64,000 bases of DNA. Source: Clostridium sp. OF09-36 (lineage in GTDB: Bacteria; Bacillota; Clostridia; Lachnospirales; Lachnospiraceae). Where the stretch lies: positions 96,103 through 160,102 of the forward strand of contig NZ_QUMD01000008.1 of NCBI RefSeq assembly GCF_003481985.1, in the 5' to 3' direction. The notes beneath the pieces were generated by a model that saw nothing but the letters and a program-made list of their open reading frames with translations, had not been told where the DNA came from and ran no database searches. Each line of letters begins with the position of its first letter. The first letter of the stretch is position 1. The translations under genes and the position numbers were made by a program. Positions 1 through 9,492 of the stretch are shown piece after piece.

Positions 1-639
1 ACGCATCAGCGCTTTCTTGGAAAGCAGTGCTGCAGTCTCAACAGAGGTTGCAACGCCGACACCAACCAGAAGCGGCGGGCATGCATTTAAACCATAGGAA
101 GTCATGACATCCATAACGAAACGGGTCACGCCCTCATAACCGGCACCTGGCATCAGGACCATAGCTTTACCCGGAAGCGTACAGCCGCCGCCTGCCATGT
201 ATGTGTAGATCTCGCACTTGTCGCTGTCCGGAACGATATCCCAGAACACGGTCGGGGTACCCTTACCTACGTTCTTTCCGGTGTTGTACTCATCAAAAGT
301 CTCTACACTGTTGTGACGAAGCGGTGCCTCGAAGGTTGCCTTTACCACTGCCTCTTTTAACAGCGCCTCCAGCTCACCGATCAGCGGGAATTTTGTTCCG
401 CATTTTACCCAGAACTGCAGCACACCGGTGTCCTGGCAGCTCGGACGGTTTAAGGTCTTTGCCAGTACCTGGTTCTTCTTCATGGTCTCATAAATTACTT
501 TGGACAGCGGGCTGTCCTCCTTCTCTGCCAGTTCGTCTAACTTGGCAATGATGTCGTCCGGCAGTACCTTACCGATATGGGATACAAAATTCGCCATATA
601 TGTGGTAAGCTGCTCAACCTGTTTTTCTTTGCTGCTCAT
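1..639 (-). CDS. ttdA: L(+)-tartrate dehydratase alpha subunit (class I fumarase-type), partial
   Basis: The 213 visible codons form the N-terminal two thirds of an Fe-S hydro-lyase alpha subunit; the C-terminus lies beyond the window edge. E. coli TtdA is about 300 aa and converts L-tartrate to oxaloacetate with TtdB. Seen here are RPSCQDTG with the probable cluster ligand Cys68, the APLRHNSVETFDEYNTGKN block, MAGGGCTLPG, and NACPPLLVGVGVATSVE, all typical of TtdA. The ATG at 637-639 follows a strong AAGGAG ribosome site. A carboxylate transporter lies directly upstream on the same strand, which favours tartrate or a related dicarboxylate as substrate. The beta subunit gene is expected just outside the window. 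A fumarase role is the main alternative. Confidence 0.85.
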   Translation of the reverse strand, partial: MSSKEKQVEQLTTYMANFVSHIGKVLPDDIIAKLDELAEKEDSPLSKVIYETMKKNQVLAKTLNRPSCQDTGVLQFWVKCGTKFPLIGELEALLKEAVVKATFEAPLRHNSVETFDEYNTGKNVGKGTPTVFWDIVPDSDKCEIYTYMAGGGCTLPGKAMVLMPGAGYEGVTRFVMDVMTSYGLNACPPLLVGVGVATSVETAALLSKKALMR

Positions 640-717
640 CGTTTTGATCTCCTTTCTTGTGAAACATAAATTCATGTGAATATGTTGTGTTTATAATTTT
701 ATTTATTCCAATTCCGT

Positions 718-1986
718 TTACGGGAAAAACGGAAATGCAATCGGCAAAATGATCATGCTGACGATCGTTGCAATAACAATCAGCGGTAATCCGGATTTGA
801 CATAATCCATAAAGGTATATCCTCCGGCTCCCACTACCATGGTGTTTGCCGGCATGCCGATCGGGGTTGCGTAAGCGCAGGAACCGCCGATGACACAGGC
901 CATCAGAACTGCTCTCGGGTCCGCGCCCATTCCCTGGGCAATAGAGAGACAGATCGGAACCATAAGGGCTGTGGTTGCTGTGTTGGACATGAAGTTTGTC
1001 ATCACACAGCAGAGGATAAATACCACAAAGGTCAGCACATACGGGGAAGGATTTTCTCCCAGCGCTCCCATAACGGTTTCCGCGATCATGGCACCCGCTC
1101 CTGTCTGGGATAAGGCCGACGCCAAAGATAAAGTGCCGCCAAACAGGAAGATCGTTTTTAAGTCAATCGATTTCAGTGCATCTTTCTCGGAAATGACTCC
1201 GGTCAGGATCAGTGCCAGCGCTCCCACACATCCTGAGATGCAAAGCTTGATGCCGATCTGCTTCTCAAAGATCATGGCAAGCAGGGTCAGCACCAGAATC
1301 ACCAGGGACAGAGTCTGCTTCCACTTCGGTACATCATCGAAATTCTTTGTGTCATCAAACACTCCGGCATCGCCGCTTACCTGTTTATTCGGAAGCAAGC
1401 GGTAACCAACCGTCGCATAAAAGAGGATTCCGCAGATTAGGATCGGCATTCCGACAATGGCATATTCAAAAAAGCCAAATCCCAGGTTCATCTCCTCCAG
1501 GGCGCTCTGTGCGATCAGGTTTCCCGGCGCACCGATCAGGGATAAGTTGCCTCCCATGGCTGCCGCAAATACCAGCGGCATCAGCAGTCTGGAACGGGAA
1601 TATCCGGATTTTGCGGCGATTCCGATCACAACCGGGATCAGCACTGCTGCAGTTCCGGTGTTAGAAAGGACACCGCTCATCAGTCCTACGATCACCATAA
1701 TGGCAATGATCAGCATCTTCTCTGTCTTTGCAAACTTTGTTACGATCCCGCCGATCTTGTTCGCCATGCCGGTCTCGAAAAACGCACCTCCGACAATAAA
1801 CATAGCAACGAACAAAATGACGTTGCTGTCGATGAATCCGGCAAATGCCGACTTTACATCTAAAACCCCAGTCACGACCAGTCCGCAACAGACGATCATG
1901 GATGTCACTCCAAGCGGTATCTTCTCAAATACGAACATGACTACCGCAAAGAGAAGAAACAGTAATGTGATTGTTGTTGGATTCAT
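718..1986 (-). CDS. SLC13/DASS-family dicarboxylate transporter
   Basis: This is a 422-residue, very hydrophobic inner-membrane carrier with roughly eleven membrane segments. Two SNT motifs, at residues 108-110 (SNTGTAAVLIP) and 334-336 (SNTATTALMVP), are the sodium/carboxylate signature of the divalent anion:sodium symporter family. The start at 1984-1986 was chosen because GGGAGGT sits five bases upstream; an earlier in-frame ATG at 2007 has no such site. It lies directly upstream of the tartrate dehydratase gene on the same strand, so uptake or antiport of tartrate, malate or succinate is the natural inference. The exact substrate cannot be read from sequence. Confidence 0.82.
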   Translation of the reverse strand: MNPTTITLLFLLFAVVMFVFEKIPLGVTSMIVCCGLVVTGVLDVKSAFAGFIDSNVILFVAMFIVGGAFFETGMANKIGGIVTKFAKTEKMLIIAIMVIVGLMSGVLSNTGTAAVLIPVVIGIAAKSGYSRSRLLMPLVFAAAMGGNLSLIGAPGNLIAQSALEEMNLGFGFFEYAIVGMPILICGILFYATVGYRLLPNKQVSGDAGVFDDTKNFDDVPKWKQTLSLVILVLTLLAMIFEKQIGIKLCISGCVGALALILTGVISEKDALKSIDLKTIFLFGGTLSLASALSQTGAGAMIAETVMGALGENPSPYVLTFVVFILCCVMTNFMSNTATTALMVPICLSIAQGMGADPRAVLMACVIGGSCAYATPIGMPANTMVVGAGGYTFMDYVKSGLPLIVIATIVSMIILPIAFPFFP

Positions 1987-2060
1987 TCTTACCTCCCATA
2001 CTCTCAAAACATATTCTTTTGAAACTTACACTCCTTGTGAAACCTAAGAGTAATAAGGTT

Positions 2061-2089
2061 GCTGTTTGCGCAACACGTAAACAGTAACG
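2061..2089 (+). repeat. Dispersed element with GCTGTTTGCGCAAC core
   Basis: The 14-mer GCTGTTTGCGCAAC occurs here, again at 63515-63528, and with one change at 47337-47350. Each copy lies 35-75 bp upstream of a minus-strand gene start. Here it runs into AAACAGTAACG, a core shared with the GTAAC-type inverted repeats elsewhere in the window. Confidence 0.5.
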
Positions 2090-2232
2090 TAATGAGGCGG
2101 CCGCGTTATTACCTGTTGTTTATGGCATCATTATATCGATTGTATTTCGGATTGTACATTTACTAAAAATGATACCCCCATAAAAAAAGGTTAAGGCTTT
2201 TTTCGGTTTTTCGGCACAATCCCCTAATTTCA

Positions 2233-2241
2233 TGGTATAAT
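2233..2241 (+). promoter_or_regulatory. Extended -10 promoter of LysR gene
   Basis: TGGTATAAT is a perfect extended -10 element and no good -35 is visible. It would give a leader of about 75 nt before the LysR start at 2322. Confidence 0.5.
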
Positions 2242-2321
2242 TTTTGTCATCTAAGACCGGGTTTTGGTGTATTTTTCCTAATTACCCGGGAAATTTCGTG
2301 AAAAGGAGAATCTGGCGCTTT

Positions 2322-3187
2322 ATGAAAATTGTCCAATTAGAATACTTCTGCGCAGTGAGCCAGTACCACAGTATTACCCAGGCAGCACAGAAGCTCTATG
2401 TCACACAGCCTGCGATTTCCAACGCCATCAAGGAGCTGGAGAAGGAATTTTCCGTCAGTCTTTTTGTCCGCTCCAAAAATCACCTGACCCTGACTACCGA
2501 GGGCGAATTGTTTTATCAAAAAGCAAGCGAACTTCTTGCGTCCATCAAACAGACTACCCAGCAGTTTTACGATCTGGGAAAACAGATTCCACCGATCCGC
2601 ATCGGCATTCCCCCGCTTTTAAGCACGATCTTTTTCCCGGAAATGCTTCTGGATTTCCAGAAACAGTACCCGGATATCCCGGTAGAGCTGTTTGAATACG
2701 GTTCCATCCGCGCTGCATCCCTGGTGCAGGAGGAAACGCTGGATCTGGCCCTGGTCAATATGCACTTTTATGATATCGATAAAATGAATACCTTCCGCAT
2801 CCAAACCGAACATCTGGTATTCTGCGTCTCCAAAGAACACCGTCTGGCGAAAGAAAAAGAAGTGACAATAGAAATGCTGCGGGACGAGCCCATCATCATG
2901 TATAATACAGATTCCGTGCAGAACACTACCCTGAATTCGCGCTTTGAAAATGCAGGATCACCCCGAACGTCATTTTACATGCCAGCCAGCTCTATACGAT
3001 CGAACGCTTTTTACATAGTGGAAACTGTGGCGCTGTCCTCTATTCTTCTCTGGTGAAGCATATGAATGGGGTAAAAGGAATTCCGATTGACCCGGTTATC
3101 CAGCAGGAAATCGGTATTGTGTGGAAAAAAGGAAAATATATCAATGGAAGTGTGGAAAAGTTTTTGAACTTTGTGAAAGAACGGTAG
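2322..3187 (+). CDS. LysR family transcriptional regulator (frameshifted at ~2957)
   Basis: The N-terminal winged HTH (residues 1-60, with SITQAAQKLYVTQPAISNAIKELE) and the periplasmic-binding-like effector domain are typical of LysR proteins. The reading frame breaks near 2957: it would end at 3056, but the next frame continues the same domain (PNVILHASQLYTIERF) to a stop at 3185-3187. Adding one base at GCAGGATCA restores a normal 288-residue protein. The start at 2322 is preceded by AAAAGGAG; upstream in-frame codons lack a site. Divergent orientation from the dicarboxylate transporter and tartrate dehydratase suggests it controls them. Effector unknown. The break is probably a sequencing error. 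Confidence 0.83.
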
Positions 3188-3210
3188 AAAAATGATATGC
3201 GCTTATCAAA

Positions 3211-3257
3211 AAAGGTGGTTTCGTATTCCATAGAATGAAATACGAAACCACCTTTTT
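3211..3257. terminator. Bidirectional terminator between LysR and rubrerythrin
   Basis: A perfect 17-bp inverted repeat (3211-3227 with 3239-3255), 11-nt loop, is flanked by A and T runs, so it can stop transcription from both convergent genes. Confidence 0.9.
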
Positions 3258-3275
3258 CACATCATGCTATATGAA

Positions 3276-3818
3276 TTAGCCAAAATATCTCTTTAACAGG
3301 CCCTCAAATGCTCTTCCGTGTCTTGCCTCGTCTTTTGCCATCTCATGAACGGTGTCATGGATTGCATCAAGATTTGCAGCTTTCGCGCGCTTAGCCAGGT
3401 CAAACTTGCCCTCGGTTGCACCGTGCTCTGCAGCAACTCTCATCTCCAGATTCTTCTTGGTAGAGTCGGTAACTACCTCACCTAACAGCTCCGCAAACTT
3501 TGCTGCATGCTCTGCTTCCTCGAATGCTGCCTTCTCCCAGTAAAGACCAATCTCCGGATAGCCTTCTCTGTGTGCAACTCTTGCCATAGCCAGATACATA
3601 CCAACCTCAGAGCACTCGCCCTCGAAGTTTGCGCGAAGATCCGCTAAGATGTCCTCGCTGACACCCTGTGCAACACCTACAACATGCTCAGCAGCCCAGG
3701 TCATCTCACCTTCCTGCTCTTTGAATTTGGAAGCCGGTGCCTTACAAACCGGGCAGAACTCCGGTGCAGCCTCTCCCTCGTAAACATATCCGCATACAGT
3801 ACAAACCCATTTCTTCAT
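3276..3818 (-). CDS. Reverse rubrerythrin (rubredoxin domain N-terminal)
   Basis: The 180-residue protein has an N-terminal rubredoxin-type iron site (Cys6, Cys9, Cys22, Cys25) followed by a ferritin-like four-helix diiron domain with ECSEVGMYLAMARVAHREG and EAEHAAKFAEL. This swapped order defines reverse rubrerythrins, which in clostridia reduce hydrogen peroxide and oxygen in the cytoplasm with electrons from NADH via reductases. The gene is monocistronic, bounded by a bidirectional terminator downstream and a promoter with an overlapping long palindrome upstream (3874-3930), consistent with repression lifted under oxidative stress. Start ATG at 3816-3818 follows AAAGGAG. Confidence 0.93.
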   Translation of the reverse strand: MKKWVCTVCGYVYEGEAAPEFCPVCKAPASKFKEQEGEMTWAAEHVVGVAQGVSEDILADLRANFEGECSEVGMYLAMARVAHREGYPEIGLYWEKAAFEEAEHAAKFAELLGEVVTDSTKKNLEMRVAAEHGATEGKFDLAKRAKAANLDAIHDTVHEMAKDEARHGRAFEGLLKRYFG

Positions 3819-3873
3819 AACTCAGTTCTCCTTTTCTTCATTTGATGTGTGATATTCTAACTTTTGTCTCTTC

Positions 3874-3930
3874 ATTAATATTAGTAATTGTTACTGATAT
3901 TAATTTAGCACAGGTCCATCAGTTTGTCAA
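3874..3930 (-). promoter_or_regulatory. Rubrerythrin promoter with overlapping 31-bp palindromic operator
   Basis: Read on the minus strand, TTGACA (3925-3930), a 17-nt spacer and TAAATT (3902-3907) form a promoter. An A/T-rich palindrome (3874-3887 with 3891-3904, one mismatch in 14) covers the -10 and transcription start, a typical repressor position. A peroxide-sensing Fur-family regulator is a reasonable guess but is not shown by sequence. Confidence 0.65.
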
Positions 3931-3991
3931 CACTTTTTAGGTATAATTTTTCTTTTCCTGCGCAAACTTACTCTTGTAAGGAGGAAATCTC

Positions 3992-4201
3992 ATGAACAAC
4001 AAAGCTATGGACTGCACCGCGCTGACACTTACCATCATCGGCGCCGTTAACTGGGGACTGATCGGATTCTTCAATTTTAATCTGGTTGCATTTTTGTTTG
4101 GCAGCATGACCTGGATTTCCCGGATCATCTATGCCCTCGTCGGTCTTTGTGGACTATATCTTATTAGTTTCTATATGAAAACCGGAGAGGTGGAAGCGTG
4201 A
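3992..4201 (+). CDS. DUF378 family small membrane protein (YuzA-like)
   Basis: The 69-residue protein contains two membrane helices (about residues 8-28 and 38-60) and the family hallmark LTIIGAVNWGLIGFFNFNLVA. DUF378 proteins are widespread in Firmicutes and have no established function. The start has a strong AAGGAGG site. The stop codon lies within the loop of a terminator hairpin (4190-4213), so the gene is a compact single unit. Nothing in the context assigns a role. Confidence 0.85.
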   Translation: MNNKAMDCTALTLTIIGAVNWGLIGFFNFNLVAFLFGSMTWISRIIYALVGLCGLYLISFYMKTGEVEA

Positions 4202-4217
4202 ATGCGCTTCCACTTTT
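4190..4217 (+). terminator. Terminator overlapping the DUF378 stop codon
   Basis: A perfect 9-bp stem (4190-4198 with 4205-4213) is followed by TTTT. The TGA stop (4199-4201) sits in the loop. Confidence 0.75.
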
Positions 4218-4297
4218 CTTCTGCTTATGTTATGATGAATGCAGATTCACAAGTTACATTTCCCTTGAAAAGTTACTCAGAAAGTGAGGAATCTGCG

Positions 4298-5118
4298 ATG
4301 AAGATTACATACATAAAACACAGCGGTTATCTTCTGGAAAGCGATCAGGCACTGCTGCTTTTCGATTTCTGGAAAGGTACCCTGCCACCCTTAGCTCCAG
4401 AGAAAGACCTGTTCGTATTTGTCAGCCACCGCCACGAAGATCATTTTAATCCAAAGATTTTCAATCTGGCAGTTTCTCATCCCAAAATCCACTTCATCCT
4501 TTCCGATGACATCTGGCAGAACAAGGTTCCGGAGCATCTGCATGGTCTGACCTGGTTTGTGGATCCCGGAAAGGTCCGGGAGTTTAAAGAAGGCGGCGGT
4601 ATCCGCGTTACTGCATTTAAGTCTACCGATGAAGGGGTTGCTTTTGTTGTGGAAACCGGGATTTTTTCTTCCGGCGCCGATTCGAGCACGGATTCTGGAC
4701 TGAAACAAAAAATCGCTTTGACAAACCAGAAACACTTCACCATTTACCACGCCGGTGACTTAAACAACTGGCGCTGGAATGGCGAACCACTTGCCTGGAA
4801 CAACAACATGAGTACCAATTACCAGCGGGAACTGGAAAAGATCAAGCAGCCGGGTTCCACCCGGATGTCGCCATGGTTCCGCTGGATGGCCGGCAGGAAA
4901 ATCTGTTTTACCTGGGGCTCGATGATTTTATGCGCACAGTCGGAGCGGATATGGTACTTCCGATGCATTTCTGGGAAGACTTCAGTGTGATTGACAGATT
5001 GAAGGGTATGGAATGCAGTGCCGATTACCGAGACCGCATTGTGAACCTTTCCAAAGAAGGAGAAAGCTTCTGGTATCCGGAGGCTCCGTCCCATGATGAA
5101 ACAGGAGTTCTTTCATGA
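4298..5118 (+). CDS. MBL-fold metal-dependent hydrolase (frameshifted at ~4850-4858)
   Basis: A metallo-beta-lactamase fold is shown by HSGYLLE near the start, the metal motif VSHRHEDHFNP (HxHxDH) near residue 50, and IYHAGDLNNW with a metal-ligand Asp. The frame breaks between 4848 and 4858. The downstream frame continues the family with HPDVAMVPLDGRQE and VLPMHFWEDF and stops at 5116-5118. One added base restores about 273 residues. The start ATG at 4298 follows GTGAGG; an in-frame ATG at 4202 overlaps the terminator and was rejected. The stop overlaps the next start (ATGA), suggesting translational coupling with the exporter gene. Substrate unknown. Confidence 0.8.
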
Positions 5119-5926
5119 TGACTTGGAATACCAGTTCCGGGGCAGGAGCCGATCCCGCACAGGAAATCCTGCTGCTCGCCATGAAAGCGGGACAGATCCA
5201 GCTGGAAAACGGAGCTGAAATTTTCCGGGTGGAAGATACGATCATGCATATCTGCCGCGCTTATGGCCTGCACTCTGTTAATACCTTTGTCCTGAGCAAT
5301 GGTATTTTCCTAAGCTGCGGTGATGAGGACGAACCACAGTTTGCCAAAGTCCTGCAGATTCCGGTAAACAATACCAATCTGCGCCGGGTAGCAGAAGTCA
5401 ACCAGCTTTCCCGCCGCATTGAAGATGATGGACTTGATCTGGAAACGGTCCGCCGGGAACTGAAGCGCATAGAGGAACAGCCCGGTTTTCCTGCGGCCCT
5501 GCAGATTGCAGTTGCCGGAGTCTCCGGTGCCTGCTTCAGCGTCATGTTTGGCGGAACTCCATGGGATTTTTTTTGTTCCATTGTCATCGGGAGCCTTTAC
5601 CAGGCTTATGCTTTGTATTTGGGAAATCCGCACTTTGGGCGGATCGTGCGCAGCATCCTCGGCAGTGCTGGATCACCTTTTTGTGCATTCTCTGCTACCG
5701 GTTCGGTCCGGGGCAGAATTTTGATGCCATGATCATTGGCGGCATTATCCTTATGGTACCGGGAGTTGCCTTTACCAACGCCATCCGCGATATGGCCGAC
5801 AGTGACTACATTGCCGGGTCCGTCCGGATGATGGATGCCATGCTGGGCTTTTTCTGCATCGCGATCGGAGTTGGTTTTGTCATTGCATTGTACGGGATTC
5901 TGGCAGGTGCACCACTGCTGCCCTGA
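5115..5926 (+). CDS. Threonine/serine exporter ThrE, N-terminal-type subunit (frameshifted at ~5671)
   Basis: The protein matches the ThrE cytoplasmic/membrane domain (PF06738, formerly DUF1212): an N-terminal soluble part with ENGAEIFRVEDTIMHICRAYG, then hydrophobic segments from about residue 120. The frame breaks near 5671; the following frame carries WITFLCILCYRFGPGQ and IIGGIILMVPGVAFTNAIRD to a stop at 5924-5926. Adding one base (GCCTGG from GCTGG) gives a normal 270-residue protein. In many Firmicutes the exporter is split into this part and the short ThrE_2 protein, which follows 116 bp downstream. The ATG at 5115 overlaps the preceding stop and has AGGAG seven bases upstream. Confidence 0.85.
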
Positions 5927-5976
5927 TCACTTCGAAGATTTCCGGACTGCTTCTGAACTGCCCTGATCATTTCGAA
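5918..5976 (+). repeat. Short tandem-type direct repeat at exporter gene end
   Basis: CTGCCCTGATCACTTCGAA (5918-5936) recurs with one change at 5958-5976. The 40-bp unit includes the stop codon of the first exporter gene, so the 3' end seems partly duplicated. No function assigned. Confidence 0.55.
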
Positions 5977-6042
5977 ACGCTCCAGATTTTCTCATGACTT
6001 TCTGGATCGTTTTCCCGACTTAGATACTTTATGGAGGTTCTC

Positions 6043-6486
6043 ATGCTTCATCTACTGATACAGACCATTTCAGCTGCGATCGCCACAGTCGGTTTTTCCC
6101 TGCTGTTTGGCGTTCCACCGCGCTATTACCCCAGCTGTGCCTTGATCGGAGGAGTCAGCTGGCTTGCTTATCTTGTGCTTGTTCCTTACAGTTCCGTGAC
6201 CATTGCCACCTTTGCTGCCACGGTCATTGTGATTCTCATGTCGCGCTGGTTTGCGGTGCGGAAACGCTGTCCGGTCACAATCTTTCTGATCTCCGGCATC
6301 ATCCCGCTAGTCCCGGGTGCTGGAATCTACCGGGCAGCTTATTACGCCGTTACGGACCAGCTTTATCTGGCGGCCCAGACAGGTTTTGATGCTTTAAAAA
6401 TGGCCGTTGCCATTGTACTTGGGATTGTATTTGTCTTCGAGATCCCGCAGGCTGCATTTCGGATTGGAAACAAACAAAACGTATAG
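6043..6486 (+). CDS. Threonine/serine exporter ThrE_2-type subunit
   Basis: This 147-residue membrane protein with about four or five helices belongs to the ThrE_2 (PF12821) half of split amino acid exporters; ISGIIPLVPGAGIYRAAYY is the family signature. It should act with the preceding subunit to export threonine or serine across the inner membrane. The start at 6043 was chosen because GGAGG (6033-6037) precedes it; the ATG at 6031 lies inside that ribosome site's context and has none of its own. Confidence 0.87.
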   Translation: MLHLLIQTISAAIATVGFSLLFGVPPRYYPSCALIGGVSWLAYLVLVPYSSVTIATFAATVIVILMSRWFAVRKRCPVTIFLISGIIPLVPGAGIYRAAYYAVTDQLYLAAQTGFDALKMAVAIVLGIVFVFEIPQAAFRIGNKQNV

Positions 6487-6537
6487 AAACATTTTTCTTG
6501 TTATGCAATACAGAAAAAAATAATAGGAGGATTTACC

Positions 6538-7812
6538 ATGCTGTTACTTCACAACGGACGGGTCATCGACCCGAAATCCAATCTTGACCAGGTCATGGAT
6601 CTGGTGACCGACAACGGAAAAATTCTGGAACTCGGAGAACACTTAACGGAAAAATATTCGGATGCAGATAGGATTGACGCATCTGGTCTTGTTGTTGCCC
6701 CGGGCCTTATTGATGTACATGTGCATTTTCGCGATCCGGGACTTACTTATAAGGAAGATATTCATACCGGCGCAGCCGCTGCTGCGGCTGGCGGTTTCAC
6801 CACGGTAGTCTGCATGGCCAACACGAAACCGCCGATTGATAACGTGGAAACTCTGGAATATGTCCTCGCCGAAGGCAAAAAAACTCCGATCAATGTCTTA
6901 AGCGCTGCCAATATCACCATCGGCATGAAAGGTGAAGTGCTCACAGACATGGAAGCGTTAAAAGCTCATGGTGCAGCCGGATTTACCGATGACGGCATCC
7001 CGTTAAAAGATACTGCTTTGGTAAAAAAAGCAATGGAAGAATCTGTCCGCTTAAACGTGCCGTTAAGCTTTCATGAAGAAGATCCGGCCCTCATCACGAA
7101 CAACGGCATCAACCGCGGCGCCGTTTCCGAGCATTTCGGCATTGGCGGCTCTCCGGCTGTTGCAGAAGATGTTCTGGTTGCACGCGACTGCATGCTGGCC
7201 CTGCACACCGGTGCCCTCATCGACATCCAGCATATCAGCTCCGGGCATTCTGTCCGCATGGTCGAACTGGCCAAACAGCTTGGTGCCCATGTCATGGCAG
7301 AGGTGACTCCGCACCATTTCAGTCTCGATGAAGCCGCTGTCTTAAAGCACGGCACTTTGGCAAAGATGAACCCGCCGCTGCGCACTCTGGAAGATAAAGA
7401 AGAAATCCTGCGCGGATTAAAAGAAGGCGTGATCGACATCATCGCCACCGACCATGCACCACACAGCGCAGAAGAAAAAGCAAAACCGCTGACCGAAGCA
7501 CCGAGCGGCATTATCGGCCTGGAAACCGCTCTGGCACTGGGTGTCACCAACCTGGTCCGGGAAAATGTCCTGACTCTGCCGCAGCTCATGGAAAAAATGA
7601 GCTTAAACCCGGCTATCCTTTATCATCTTGAAAAGAACAAAGGGCATTTAAGCGCCGGTGCAGATGCAGATCTGGTCGTCTTTGACCCGGAAGAAAAATG
7701 GACGGTAAAAGAGTTTAAATCCAAGGCTGCAAACTCTCCGTTCATCGGAGAAGAGCTTTACGGCAAGGTGAAATACACCATCTGCGGTGGAAAGATTGCT
7801 TATAAGGATTAG
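6538..7812 (+). CDS. pyrC: Dihydroorotase
   Basis: The 424-residue enzyme catalyses the reversible cyclisation of carbamoyl aspartate to dihydroorotate in de novo pyrimidine synthesis. Zinc-binding and catalytic blocks are visible: DVHVHFRDPGLTYKEDI near residue 60, GFTDDG near 153, SFHEED, and IATDHAPHSAEEK near 303. Length and motifs match the Bacillus-type class I enzymes. The start follows TAGGAGG. It sits after the exporter genes without an obvious terminator between them and ends at a strong bidirectional hairpin; no other pyrimidine genes are adjacent. Confidence 0.95.
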   Translation: MLLLHNGRVIDPKSNLDQVMDLVTDNGKILELGEHLTEKYSDADRIDASGLVVAPGLIDVHVHFRDPGLTYKEDIHTGAAAAAAGGFTTVVCMANTKPPIDNVETLEYVLAEGKKTPINVLSAANITIGMKGEVLTDMEALKAHGAAGFTDDGIPLKDTALVKKAMEESVRLNVPLSFHEEDPALITNNGINRGAVSEHFGIGGSPAVAEDVLVARDCMLALHTGALIDIQHISSGHSVRMVELAKQLGAHVMAEVTPHHFSLDEAAVLKHGTLAKMNPPLRTLEDKEEILRGLKEGVIDIIATDHAPHSAEEKAKPLTEAPSGIIGLETALALGVTNLVRENVLTLPQLMEKMSLNPAILYHLEKNKGHLSAGADADLVVFDPEEKWTVKEFKSKAANSPFIGEELYGKVKYTICGGKIAYKD

Positions 7813-7825
7813 AACACTAAGAAAT

Positions 7826-7866
7826 AGGGCCGTGTGAGTTGCCTTTCGGCAGCTCACACGGCCCTT
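7826..7866. terminator. Bidirectional terminator after pyrC
   Basis: A 13-bp perfect outer stem (7826-7838 with 7853-7865), extended by GCC/GGC inside, stands between convergent pyrC and the symporter. Its stem core CCGTGTGA...TCACACGG and TTCGG loop closely match the hairpin at 48466-48505. Confidence 0.85.
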
Positions 7867-7891
7867 GTCATATACTTATATTGTTATACTG

Positions 7892-9348
7892 CTAATCATC
7901 TTCCACCGGTGCCAGCTCGGTAGTCTCTACCTTCGGCGGCATCAGCTTGGAGAATACGATAAATGCAATGAATGCTGCAACCAGACCCGGGATAATGGAC
8001 TGGCTGAATTTGATTCCGAACAGTACCCCTTTAGAAACATGCTCTAAGTAAACCACTACGATGGTTCCTGCGATCAGGGAAGCAATGGTTCCTGCAGTGG
8101 ACGCTTTCTTCCAGTAATGTCCCATGACATACGGGAAGAAGGAGCCTGCTGCTCTTAAGGTAAAGCAGAACATCAGGATGGTTACGATGCTCTGGGTGTT
8201 AAACAGCGCAATGAACATGGAGCAAACACCTACCAGGCACATAACAATCTTGGTGACTTTCATAACGGACTCACTGGATGCATCCGGTTTTAATACAGCT
8301 TTGTAGATATCATTTGCGAAAATGGATCCTGCACCCAGAAGGTCAGAGTCAGAACTGGACATGGTTGCAGAAATGATGCCTGCAAACAACAGTCCGCAGA
8401 TCAGAGCCGGCATGGTATTCATAGCCAGAACCGGAAGTGCATAACGTGCGCCTACGGATGCGAACTGGTCGGAGCTGAACTTGCCCATGTTGATCAGAGC
8501 CAGGGTGATGATACCCAGAACCGTCGGGATAAACGCATAAATAAAGTTTACCAGAGCTGCCAGCCATGCACCGCCCTTTGCTGCTTTCTCATCCTTTGCT
8601 GCATAGAAACGGGATACTGCTTCCTGTCCTACAGAGAAAGTAGCCACATACATAATAACAAGAGAAATCACACCAAACGGGCTGTAACCCTGGAACAGAT
8701 TCATGGTCCTTCCGGAACATTTGCTGCAACATTGCCCCAGCCGCCTGCATAGTTCATGGCAAACGGAACCGCGATGATCATACCAATGACAATTAAGAAT
8801 ACCTGTACGAAGTCGGTCAGGGTAACGCTCCACAGACCGCCCATGATCGAGTAAACGGTAACAACCACTGCCACAATAATAACAGCCACCTGATAATCAA
8901 TGTTTAACATGGTGGAAAGAACAACTGCCGATGCAATGAACTGACCAGCCGTTACACCAATCAGCGGAAGCAGCATGATGATCGCAGTGATCAGACCACA
9001 CTCTTTGCCGTAACGTCTGCGGAAATATTCCGGAACAGTCTTAACTGTAGCCGCACGGAACTTCGGTGCTACAAAACTTAAGATGACAAATGCAATACCC
9101 ATGGTGATGATATACCAGGCTGCACTTAAACCATAACCTGACATACCATTCTGAACAACGCCCAGGGAACTTCCTCCGCCAATCTCAGTTGCTGCCAGTG
9201 TACCGGCCATTAATACCGGTCCCAAACGTCTGCCCGCTACCATAAAATCCGTGTTATTGGTAATCTTCGTGGAAGAATACCAGCCAATCCACAGCATGAA
9301 CAGCAGATACACGACAACGATTGCTGTAACTATAATGTTTGTACCCAT
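7892..9348 (-). CDS. Sodium:solute symporter family transporter (frameshifted at ~8706)
   Basis: The deduced 485-residue membrane protein has about 13 hydrophobic helices and sodium:solute symporter features such as GRRLGPVLMAGTLAATEIGGGSSLG and MSSSDSDLLGAGSIFANDIYK. The first 216 residues end in a premature stop at 8701; the next frame resumes at once with MNLFQGYSPFGVISLVIMYVATFSVGQEAVSR. One added base at the GAAGGACCATG site repairs it. The start at 9346-9348 has AGGAGGG seven bases away; the ATG six bases earlier is too close. It is divergent from a two-component system that may sense or control its substrate. Substrate not assignable. Confidence 0.85.
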
Positions 9349-9492
9349 ACACATACCCTCCTATCGTGTTTGACAACTTCGCGAAAAAGTTGTATAAATT
9401 GTTTATGTTTTAAGTTTAGCACAGGTTTTGTGTGTGCAAAACTGCCAAATATGAAAAAACACAACCAAATCTGTAACCTGGAGGATAATACC

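Larger units (their letters stand above)
1987..2321. other. Divergent intergenic region, carboxylate transporter / LysR
   Basis: This 335-bp region separates the minus-strand transporter from the plus-strand LysR gene, the usual site for LysR control of both directions. It holds a repeat copy (2061-2089) containing the palindrome TTGCGCAA, an A/T-rich stretch near 2160-2210, and the extended -10 of the LysR promoter near 2233-2241. No coding region was seen. Confidence 0.6.

Noticed and set aside
5918..5976. CRISPR-like repeat
   Set aside because: Only two copies of 19 bp with no spacer series.
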